From positions 1-12,251 of the forward strand of contig JAIRPZ010000227.1 of the NCBI GenBank assembly GCA_031256755.1: DNA of 12,251 nt. The letters run 5' to 3'. The translations under genes and the position numbers were made by a program. The notes beneath the pieces were generated by a model that saw nothing but the letters and a program-made list of their open reading frames with translations, was not told where the DNA came from and did not search any database. Source of the DNA: Planctomycetaceae bacterium. GTDB taxonomy: Bacteria; Planctomycetota; Planctomycetia; Pirellulales; Thermoguttaceae. The first letter of the stretch is position 1, and each line of letters begins with the position of its first letter. Positions 1 to 5,810 of the stretch are shown one piece after another.

Positions 1-84
1 CATTACCCCGCTGCTTCGGAAGCAAATGTTTTATCTGTTCGTAGTGTGCGTGTGTCCATTGCATTACGAAATATAAATTTATAA
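1..84 (+). CDS. Possible C-terminal tail of a gene entering from the left
   Basis: Frame 1 is open from the window edge to a TAA at 82-84 and encodes 27 residues, including NVLSVRSVRVSIAL. The reading is short and could be chance. The SVRxVR pattern faintly recalls the end of FISUMP/DUF1566-type domains, but this is only a resemblance. The stop lies 7 bp before the ankyrin ORF, so if real it would be the upstream member of the same cluster. The other two frames also close within this stretch. Confidence 0.2.
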   Translation, partial: HYPAASEANVLSVRSVRVSIALRNINL

Positions 85-91
85 ATAAAAT

Positions 92-379
92 ATGGCAAGA
101 ACTGTGGCAACACTACCTAATACCATTCAGAGGCATGACCGCACAGAGCAAGGCGGGACTCCGCTGCATTATGCAGCATCACATAACCCTAATGTTGAAG
201 TTCTAAAATATTTCGTCAACTACAACGGCGCAAATATTAATGCAAAGGACAACAACGGTAAAACACCGTTAGACGTTGCCGATATAGACGAAAAACGCCG
301 GATACTGGAACAAAAAACCGTAAAATTTGCCAACGCTGTTTCGTTATTCGCCGAATGTAAGAAAAAAAGTAATGTCTGA
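92..379 (+). CDS. Small ankyrin-repeat protein, 95 aa
   Basis: Residues 21-55 form one recognisable ankyrin repeat (GGTPLHYAAS, then VEVLKYFV and GANINAKDNNG). Residues 56-74 start a second one (GKTPLDVADIDEKRRILEQ) that ends early. Ankyrin repeats bind partner proteins and do not define an activity. The first 20 residues do not look like ankyrin sequence and the C-terminus ends in a basic KKKSNV. The ATG at 92 is the first possible start because a TAA sits in frame at 86-88. There is no clear ribosome binding site; an AT-rich palindrome (TATAAATTTATA, 72-83) lies just upstream. The stop overlaps the next gene by 8 nt. With fewer than two full repeats it may be a remnant of a longer ankyrin gene. 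Small ankyrin proteins also occur as immunity proteins in polymorphic toxin loci, but nothing visible here shows a toxin. Confidence 0.7.
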   Translation: MARTVATLPNTIQRHDRTEQGGTPLHYAASHNPNVEVLKYFVNYNGANINAKDNNGKTPLDVADIDEKRRILEQKTVKFANAVSLFAECKKKSNV

Positions 380-611
380 ATACTATCACGAAAAATCAAA
401 ATCAGGCGGCAGTGTTTTGTATAACAAAGACAAATTTGTCATCAGCGGCAATACCGAAAACATCAGAGAACTTGTGCGCAATAAAGACAACTATCGGGCA
501 AAAGTATGGGTTATAAACCTGCGGCAAAAAAACGAATATGCTACGCCTGAAACCGATGTGTTAAAAATTGAAATCAAAAAAATAAATTCATCTGTCGTAA
601 TCGGTGAATGA
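372..611 (+). CDS. Hypothetical protein, 79 aa, translationally coupled
   Basis: I do not recognise a family. The protein starts MSEYYHEKSKSGG, is soluble and charged, and alternates short hydrophobic strands (FVISG, KVWVINL, VLKIEIKKI) in a way that suggests a small beta-rich fold. The frame is open from 327, but the ATG at 372 fits better because it overlaps the upstream stop in the 8-nt string ATGTCTGA, a typical coupling arrangement. The purine stretch AAGAAAAAAAG before it is at best a weak ribosome binding site. It has no signal peptide, membrane segment or cysteine. Gene spacing suggests co-transcription with the ankyrin ORF and the two following small genes. Confidence 0.6.
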   Translation: MSEYYHEKSKSGGSVLYNKDKFVISGNTENIRELVRNKDNYRAKVWVINLRQKNEYATPETDVLKIEIKKINSSVVIGE

Positions 612-747
612 AACCGGAACGGCATATTGGTTTAACATGGTAACGGAAACGTCGCAGAAAGCAATTCAGAAAGCAATGGAACAAGTGTCCCACGGAACAG
701 AGGAAAACAGAAAAAGAGAAAAGATAGATACTTTTACAGGAGATTAA
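604..747 (+). CDS. Hypothetical mini-protein, 47 aa, GTG start
   Basis: A frame of 47 codons runs from GTG 604 to TAA 745-747. The start overlaps the preceding stop by 8 nt (GTGAATGA), the same overlap length as the junction before it. The product begins VNETGTAYWFNMVTETSQ and becomes a highly charged helix-prone segment (AIQKAMEQVSHGTEENRKREK). An internal ATG at 637 would give 36 residues. There is no recognisable domain or signal peptide. The main support is the tight packing: the next gene starts one nucleotide after this stop and has its own ribosome binding site. It could also be just a translated linker. Confidence 0.45.
   Translation: MNETGTAYWFNMVTETSQKAIQKAMEQVSHGTEENRKREKIDTFTGD
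738..743 (+). promoter_or_regulatory. Ribosome binding site for the 77-aa gene
   Basis: AGGAGA lies 5 nt before the ATG at 749. It is one of only two clear Shine-Dalgarno sequences in the window, and it fixes the start of the gene that follows. Confidence 0.7.
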
Positions 748-748
748 T

Positions 749-982
749 ATGTCATTACAACAAGATGCCCAACTGTTAGCACAATGGGGGCAAAGAGTGA
801 ACCAAATCGGTGCCGATGCCGGAACCGGTGCAAATCGGGTTACCGCCGGCTTTCCGCATACCTGCGATACGCCGAAAGCGAAACAACTTTACGCTCAAGC
901 CGAGCAGTTAAGCAAACTGCTCAAGCAATGTTCCGAATTAGGACAGCAAATCCGAAATCACTGCGGTAATAAAAATGAATAA
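749..982 (+). CDS. Hypothetical helical protein, 77 aa
   Basis: The product is MSLQQDAQLLAQWGQR followed by a glycine-rich middle (IGADAGTGANRVTAG, residues about 21-35) and a second helix-prone segment (KAKQLYAQAEQLSKLLKQCSELGQQIRN, residues about 43-70). Leucines and glutamines are spaced as in a helical hairpin or short coiled coil. Three cysteines (39, 61 and 72) are present. There is no signal peptide or membrane segment. It is too short and lacks the WxG motif for a WXG100 protein, so I do not assign it there. A good ribosome binding site at 738-743 supports the ATG. Its stop lies within a hairpin (961-990). It is the last gene of the four-gene cluster and the function is unknown. Confidence 0.65.
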   Translation: MSLQQDAQLLAQWGQRVNQIGADAGTGANRVTAGFPHTCDTPKAKQLYAQAEQLSKLLKQCSELGQQIRNHCGNKNE

Positions 983-990
983 TACCGCAG
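961..990 (+). terminator. Hairpin over the stop codon of the 77-aa gene
   Basis: CTGCGGTA (961-968) is exactly complementary to TACCGCAG (983-990). The 14-nt AT-rich loop contains the TAA stop. There is no T-tract after it, so it is a poor intrinsic terminator; it may instead stabilise the 3' end of the message. Confidence 0.35.
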
Positions 991-1304
991 CGAGAATCCC
1001 CCTCTGTTGATAACAGAGAAAAGCCGATATTGCCTTTTCGCAAAGTCATTGTCATTATTTTGATTTCCGGTTTTGATTCCGCAACGTCATTATACAACAA
1101 AAAATGTAATCCATGTTACCATTTCCCCGTATCGGAACCACGAAAGCGTTGCAGTGCAGGAAACGTGTAGCAGGGAAACAAGCGGCAGTTTCCGGCGGGA
1201 AACGCCGGAAACGTCTACGGGAAGTTCACGTAAAATCAAAAATAATAAACGGCAAAGGTTTCCGTATCGCCCGCTGTTGGCGGCAATACTGCTGCTTTGT
1301 CATC
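983..1304. other. Gene-free spacer with several inverted repeats
   Basis: This 322-bp stretch separates the plus-strand small-gene cluster from the convergent hydrolase gene. I see no convincing gene on either strand. It holds a 7-bp hairpin at 1002-1018 (CTCTGTT, GAT, AACAGAG), a 10-bp hairpin at 1188-1212, and an imperfect direct repeat beginning GGAAACGT at 1159-1177 and 1207-1223. None of the hairpins has a T-tract on either strand. A role as a factor-dependent or structure-dependent transcription barrier between convergent genes is possible but not shown. Confidence 0.5.
1188..1212. repeat. Perfect 10-bp inverted repeat
   Basis: GTTTCCGGCG at 1188-1197 pairs perfectly with CGCCGGAAAC at 1203-1212 across a 5-nt loop (GGAAA). 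It is the strongest secondary structure in the spacer and lies 93 bp past the stop of the minus-strand hydrolase gene. The missing T-tract argues against a simple intrinsic terminator. Confidence 0.6.
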
Positions 1305-3536
1305 TTATTTCAACAGCATTTTATCCAGCCATGGATACGTTTCTTCTCCGTTGATTTTGTGTTTGCCGTTGAAAAAGTGGATTGCCGTCCGTTCCGGTTT
1401 TTTCAGCCGGTAAGCATAGTAGTCAAATACTTTCGCATACTCAAAGGCCACAAACTCGTCCCAGCCCACTCCGTCATGATAACCACGCTCCACCATAAAC
1501 GGACGCGGCGCAATCAAACGCGCCATATCAGAGTAATCAAAAGTATTCGCCAAGTCGAATTCAAAAATTTCGTACTCGCCGCTCCAAACATAACTGAACG
1601 GATACACCGTCGAAGCATTTTTAACATTCCACGCATTAAAGTCGGCAGAGCAAATCGACAGGCAGTAATTCTTCACCAGCGGCGGTACTCGCATCGCCGT
1701 TTTCCCGCCGTATGACAAACCGTAAAACGCTATTTTATCCTTGTCAACAAACGGAAGCGTGCCGAGCCAATTCACAAGTTGCTGATGCTGCGGCACCATT
1801 ATTGAAAACAACGTCTTGCCAAGTACGTTCAGTTGCCGCTGATTGTACCGGAATTTATCGCCGCCGGTAAAAATTCCCTGCGGCGCAAACGTGATATAAC
1901 CCCGCTCGCAGAGTGCCGTTGTAAAACCGCTGTAAGGGGCTGCACCGCCCCGCAACGTTGCCTCCGGCGTTCCTTCCAATCCGTGCTGGCAGACAACAAC
2001 CGGACGCTTTTCGCCTTCTTTCATTCCTTTCGGAATCAGCAGCAAACCAGAAACCGTAATGCCGCCCCCATGTTGCCGGTCAAATACGTCCAGTTCGGTT
2101 TCATACATCGTGTACTTATCCGTTTCCTCTTTCTTGCGGGTTCTCGGTTTCGGAGCGGCAAGCGGGTCATCAAATTGACCGATTTGCTCTTTGGCAAAAT
2201 AATTCCGGTACCATTCCCATTTTTCGGCAAACTCCGGCGATTCGGCATCTTGAATATCGTCTAACGGTTTCCAGAATGCCCGCCGCGTCAACTCCGCCCG
2301 ATTCAGCAAGTCCTGCGTGTGACGGTTCATCCCGTCAACAATCCGCTGCATCCGCTCCGCCGGATTCGGACGCTTTTCAGACACAAACGAAAAAACCATT
2401 TGCGGCTTTTCGCGGAATTCCTTTGCTGGAACAAACGCAAAGCAAAATCCTTTCTCCGGCTGCAACGGTGCAAGCATATTCTTTGCCCGTTTCATTTCCT
2501 GCAAAGTGCTTTCGGTTTCCGGCCAGACAATTTTCCCCGGCGCACTTTTGTTTTCGGTATTCAGAATCAATTCCGCTGCCGGCGGGCAATCGGCAATGAT
2601 GATGTCACGCGGTGCTATTAACGAAGCAATTTCCGCATCGCCGAATTGGTCAAGCAAACCGAAAACGTTATGGTCAATCGGTTCTTCGGCAACGTTGTTC
2701 CGGTTATTGAAATAGCCCGTTATCACCGCTTGGTCAATCCGCGTATCAACGGCGGCGGCATACATTGCCGTCAGTCCGCCCTCGCCCATACCTTGCACCG
2801 AGATAATCGTCTTGTCCGCTCTCTGTTTCCGCATGTCATCTTTTTTCTGCCAATCAACGAGAGCGAGGATTTCCTGCACTTCATAACCGATAATATGTCT
2901 GCCGAGTTGAAAGGCGGAGCGGTAGATGAATTCCCGATGCGGTTTGCCGCTTCTTTTTTCTTTGTTCCGGTCAACAATCACCGGAACGATTCCCCGTTGA
3001 CCGGCGGAGAGAATAAAGGGGGGCAGGTCGTCCGGTCTTTTATCCAGACCGATGAATTGTTCCGGCGTGATACCGGCAGGCGGAATTGCAATGACCGACA
3101 ACGTTCTCTCTCCGCTTTTCGGTTCAAGCAGCAGCCCTTCGGCATGAAGTGTTTCAAAAACTGCCCAGCGGATTGTATAAATTTGGTGAGTTTCTGTTTC
3201 AGCAATCAGAGCGGGAACGTCAAGTGTTCCGCAGAGTTCCGGTGCATCGAACGGTTTCCGTTTATCGCGGACACCGATGATGTGCTTAAAGCGTTCACGG
3301 TTTTTTTCAACGGACTTTTCGTAGGCGGCGGTGCTGTCGAAATTCCGGTTCCAGTATTTTCCCCGGTGCTGTTCGCTTTCGGCAATTTTTTTATTGAGAA
3401 AGGCGGTGATTTTCCGGGTATTTTCTTCGGCGGCGTTGCCGGTTGCGGTCAGTAAATCTGTACCGGGCAGCGGCTGCGCAAAAAGCGGCGGAGAAAAAAG
3501 AAGCATTAAAAACAGACAAATACGCATGGGAAACAT
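1305..3536 (-). CDS. Secreted tandem alpha/beta hydrolase (acetyl xylan esterase/dienelactone hydrolase-like), 743 aa
   Basis: I place the start at ATG 3536 (a second ATG is at 3527) because a signal peptide follows at once: MFPMRICLFLMLLFSPPLFA, with likely cleavage after residue 20. The frame stays open 95 codons further upstream, but that part is low-similarity sequence placed before the signal peptide and is probably not translated. Two related alpha/beta hydrolase domains are visible. In the C-terminal one the oxyanion-region HG is at 518-519, the nucleophile elbow GLSYGG places Ser at 608, Asp 688 (YHDGVG) is a likely acid and His 726 (NGKHKI) the likely base. The N-terminal domain has the matching elbow as GMGEGG (249-254) without serine. 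Both domains contain the string LIAPR (306-310 and 674-678) just after the acid-strand region. It probably cleaves ester bonds outside the cytoplasm, for example on polysaccharide substituents; the substrate is not determinable. It has no obvious operon partner. Confidence 0.8.
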   Translation of the reverse strand: MFPMRICLFLMLLFSPPLFAQPLPGTDLLTATGNAAEENTRKITAFLNKKIAESEQHRGKYWNRNFDSTAAYEKSVEKNRERFKHIIGVRDKRKPFDAPELCGTLDVPALIAETETHQIYTIRWAVFETLHAEGLLLEPKSGERTLSVIAIPPAGITPEQFIGLDKRPDDLPPFILSAGQRGIVPVIVDRNKEKRSGKPHREFIYRSAFQLGRHIIGYEVQEILALVDWQKKDDMRKQRADKTIISVQGMGEGGLTAMYAAAVDTRIDQAVITGYFNNRNNVAEEPIDHNVFGLLDQFGDAEIASLIAPRDIIIADCPPAAELILNTENKSAPGKIVWPETESTLQEMKRAKNMLAPLQPEKGFCFAFVPAKEFREKPQMVFSFVSEKRPNPAERMQRIVDGMNRHTQDLLNRAELTRRAFWKPLDDIQDAESPEFAEKWEWYRNYFAKEQIGQFDDPLAAPKPRTRKKEETDKYTMYETELDVFDRQHGGGITVSGLLLIPKGMKEGEKRPVVVCQHGLEGTPEATLRGGAAPYSGFTTALCERGYITFAPQGIFTGGDKFRYNQRQLNVLGKTLFSIMVPQHQQLVNWLGTLPFVDKDKIAFYGLSYGGKTAMRVPPLVKNYCLSICSADFNAWNVKNASTVYPFSYVWSGEYEIFEFDLANTFDYSDMARLIAPRPFMVERGYHDGVGWDEFVAFEYAKVFDYYAYRLKKPERTAIHFFNGKHKINGEETYPWLDKMLLK

Positions 3537-4003
3537 GAGAAACGTTGAAAGAAAAAATTTTGAGATGCAATCATGATACCATACCAAAAGCGGCGGAGGA
3601 AGACCGGATTCAGCCGTTGGACTTTTTTCTGCATTGGTATCAAATAGCGTCCGTTCAGTTGCCAGTCCTTTTGCGTATTGCCCGAATACGGACAAACATT
3701 GCCCTGACAGAGACACTCCCCCCTTGAAATCAAATGCGTAAATCCTTTTTTCTTTTGTTGTTTGTGCTGTTAAACGCACAACCGGAACATTTGTGTTTAC
3801 CGGAATAACGGCACTATTCATCTACAGCAGGATGTTTTTTGTTTGGTATTCCATCACAGATAAGTATCTCATCACCACAGATAAAATGCTTTTGCTTTCC
3901 CTTGCTTTCTCTTCCTTTTTTATCGCGCTATGCGGTTTTATATGTGCCGGTACAGAACACAACTGCAAAATCACGGCAAGTTTTTAGAATCCGCCTATAC
4001 AAC
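3537..4003. other. 467-bp stretch without a convincing gene
   Basis: This lies between the hydrolase start and the stop of the metallopeptidase gene. On the minus strand a possible -10 (TATCAT, 3578-3573) precedes the hydrolase ATG by about 37 nt, without a good -35. On the plus strand a frame from GTG 3793 to 3987 encodes 64 mostly hydrophobic residues with two membrane-like segments. It has no ribosome binding site and lies in T-rich DNA, which gives such translations by chance. A weak 6-bp inverted repeat (TTGTGC 3762-3767, GCACAA 3776-3781) is present. Nothing else stands out. Confidence 0.5.
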
Positions 4004-4966
4004 TCACGCGAACACCGTAAATCCCCGCGAACTCAAAGACGGCGTACTCAACGGCATAGACGATTGCGCTTTATAGGCAGAAACACTGACCGCCGATGCC
4101 GTTCCCGCCGCAAATGCCTTGACAACAGAAGACGCTTCTGTCTTCGATGACGATTCCGTTTTTCCGCTGCCGGTTGTTTCTTCACTTGTCTCTTCGCCGC
4201 TGTCGGTCACCGCTGCCGCATTTTGTTGCGCAGCAAGTTCCATCCGGGCTTTAGCGACGGCTTGCCTTGCCGCTGCCGCAACTTTTTGATCCTGACCGGA
4301 AGGTTCTGCCGGGGCTAATGCCGCTGCCGCCACAACCTGCATCTTCTGAATCGTTGCCTGCGGGTCGCCGCTCACCGCACCGGTATCAATGCCGACTTCA
4401 CCGCCGACAGCATACTTTTTCCCGTCCGGTCCCGTCTGGTAAGTATAGGAAGGACCGCTGGTTACATAGGCACCGCCCGCCGCAATATGGGCTTGTTCAT
4501 GAACCCGGACTTCCTGATCCCTTGCCTTCAATTCCGCAACCTGCTGCTCCTCTTCCGGCGTTAATTTTTCACCGGAAGGCGATTTTGCTGCCGATTGTAA
4601 CGATTCTTCGGACTGTTCTGATTCTTCGGATTCTAACTGTTTTCCGTCTGCCGCCTTGTCCGCAACTTTGGAATCAGCAATTTCGGCATCCGCTTTTTTG
4701 ACATCAAATTTTTTAACATCAATTTCGGCAGCCGCCGACTCGGTTTCCGAAACCCGCAGAAGTTGCGACTGCTGATACTGCGGAGAAATGTCAAGAATAT
4801 CACCCGATGCCGATTTCGGCTTGTCCGCATCAGGATCGCGGGGTTTTTCGACTGTTCGGGCTTCGCTTTCTCCGGCAAACGCTGATCGGGCGGTTTCGGG
4901 GGATTCCACCCACCGAACCGGATAACTGGCAAATGCCGAACCGATATACGTTTGAAATGCGCTCAC
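4004..4966 (-). CDS. SprA-related putative zinc metallopeptidase, 320 aa
   Basis: The central block (residues about 137-235) matches what I know of the SprA-related family (putative metallopeptidase, PF12118-like). It includes ELKARDQEVRVHEQAH, then GGAYVTSGPSYTYQTGPDGK, then VGGEVGID, GDPQATIQKMQ and APAEPSGQDQKVAA. HEQAH at 156-160 fits the HExxH zinc motif; Glu190 in VGGEVG is a candidate third ligand (inference). The core is flanked by low-complexity regions: an acidic and KA-rich N-terminal half with KKFDVKKADAEIADSKVADK near 85-104, and a Ser/Thr/Glu-rich C-terminal tail. No signal peptide is seen. The start is GTG 4966; no ATG exists nearby in frame and there is no ribosome binding site. 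The substrate and biological role are unknown to me. The gene stands alone and is divergent from the lipoprotein gene at 5193. Confidence 0.8.
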   Translation of the reverse strand: MSAFQTYIGSAFASYPVRWVESPETARSAFAGESEARTVEKPRDPDADKPKSASGDILDISPQYQQSQLLRVSETESAAAEIDVKKFDVKKADAEIADSKVADKAADGKQLESEESEQSEESLQSAAKSPSGEKLTPEEEQQVAELKARDQEVRVHEQAHIAAGGAYVTSGPSYTYQTGPDGKKYAVGGEVGIDTGAVSGDPQATIQKMQVVAAAALAPAEPSGQDQKVAAAARQAVAKARMELAAQQNAAAVTDSGEETSEETTGSGKTESSSKTEASSVVKAFAAGTASAVSVSAYKAQSSMPLSTPSLSSRGFTVFA

Positions 4967-5177
4967 AGGAAATAAAACCCGGCAGATGATTTCGCAGATT
5001 CGGAATGACTTCCGCTTCCGCCCCGCCTTTTACCGGAGTGTATCCTCTGAATCGGCAAAGTCAAGAAACAGGATGATAAAAATTGGATTTTTACGTCCAT
5101 TTTTAAGTTTAGGATCCGTTTTCGCCGATAATGCGGCAGGGAAGGTGATCCCGAATGGTGTTTGTCCGAGGATTTTT

Positions 5178-5184
5178 GAGGAGA
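5178..5184 (+). promoter_or_regulatory. Ribosome binding site for the lipoprotein gene
   Basis: GAGGAGA ends 8 nt before ATG 5193 and supports that start over the ATG at 4986, whose extra N-terminal residues would hide the signal peptide. Confidence 0.65.
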
Positions 5185-5192
5185 CGGATCTC

Positions 5193-5432
5193 ATGAGTTG
5201 CCGAAAAGTTGGCGTTTTTCTGATCGGTGCGGTTTGTATGCTGCCGGCATTGTGTTCAACCGGTTGCAGCGTCTATCAAAACGGAATGACACTGCCGAAT
5301 CCGTATTATCACAAAAATCTTCCGCAGTATTTTCCTCGCGGTACGGAATTTCCCTTTCCGAGGGAAGCCGCCAGTTTGCAGGAATCTGAAAAAGATATTA
5401 ACCGTGTACAAGGGCTGGGAGAAACACACTAA
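5193..5432 (+). CDS. Predicted small lipoprotein, 79 aa
   Basis: The N-terminus MSCRKVGVFLIGAVCMLPAL is a positive-then-hydrophobic signal sequence. It is followed by a lipobox-like STGC with Cys25 as the probable lipidated residue; the -3 position is Ser instead of Leu, so the lipobox is imperfect. The mature part is short and proline-rich: YQNGMTLPNPYYHKNLPQYF, then RGTEFPFPREAASLQ. This NGxTLPxPYY ... QYFPxGxEFPxxREAA pattern is one I associate with small planctomycete lipoproteins of unknown function. It has its own ribosome binding site, and its stop is 2 nt from the GTG of the next gene, so the two are probably co-transcribed and both act at the envelope. No strong promoter is visible in the 226-bp divergent spacer. 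Confidence 0.7.
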   Translation: MSCRKVGVFLIGAVCMLPALCSTGCSVYQNGMTLPNPYYHKNLPQYFPRGTEFPFPREAASLQESEKDINRVQGLGETH

Positions 5433-5434
5433 CG

Positions 5435-5752
5435 GTGGAATTATCGGGAGCGGCACAATCTTGGGTTGATTTGGTATTGCTCTGGATAGGATTCGGAACA
5501 GTGGTCGGACTTGTTGCCAATTTGTTTTTACCCGCCGGTCAGCCGAATAGTTTTTTCGGCAACCTGACAATCGGTACGGCAGGCAGTTGTGCCGGTCCTT
5601 CGGTTTTCGTTCTGATTGTTAAGCCGGAACATTTTCATCCGATCAGTCCAGTCGGATTTGTTCTCGCCGTTGTGTCAGCCGTGCTGCTGACACTTGTTTG
5701 CCGCATCGCTTTCTTTGCTGCTCAAAAAATACGGGGGAAAAAAGGAGAATAA
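5435..5752 (+). CDS. Small three-TM membrane protein, YeaQ/YmgE (transglycosylase-associated)-like, 105 aa
   Basis: Three hydrophobic segments are seen at about residues 11-32, 42-62 and 72-96. A glycine-patterned first half (WIGFGTVVGLVANLFLPAG, then FGNLTIGTAGSCAG) resembles the GlsB/YeaQ/YmgE family, whose first helix has the pattern IGxxxGxxA, with a G-rich second helix. The tail KIRGKKGE is basic and probably cytoplasmic. The family is linked to envelope stress but has no defined enzymatic activity despite its name. The start is GTG at 5435, two nucleotides after the lipoprotein stop; a GGGAG at 5416-5420 is rather far to serve as a ribosome binding site. It is longer than the usual ~82-residue members, mainly through the loop KPEHFHPISP. 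It is convergent with recG, with a 58-bp gap and no clear terminator. Confidence 0.65.
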   Translation: MELSGAAQSWVDLVLLWIGFGTVVGLVANLFLPAGQPNSFFGNLTIGTAGSCAGPSVFVLIVKPEHFHPISPVGFVLAVVSAVLLTLVCRIAFFAAQKIRGKKGE

Positions 5753-5810
5753 AAGACCGCATTTCCTTTTTTCACGATTTTTTTTGCTGATGTCAGGAAC
5801 CGGCAAAGTT

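Noticed and set aside
1113..1715. Plus-strand 200-codon frame antisense to the hydrolase gene
   Set aside because: It is basic, has no family features and overlaps a strongly supported gene on the other strand.
3537..3821. N-terminal extension of the hydrolase frame to 3821 (95 more codons)
   Set aside because: The signal peptide begins at 3536; an export signal should not be preceded by 95 residues, and the extension shows no domain or plausible start signal.
3793..3987. Plus-strand 64-codon hydrophobic frame
   Set aside because: No ribosome binding site, no recognised family, and T-rich DNA produces hydrophobic translations by chance.
4986..5192. N-terminal extension of the lipoprotein frame to ATG 4986
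   Set aside because: The ATG at 5193 has a good ribosome binding site and is followed directly by a signal sequence.
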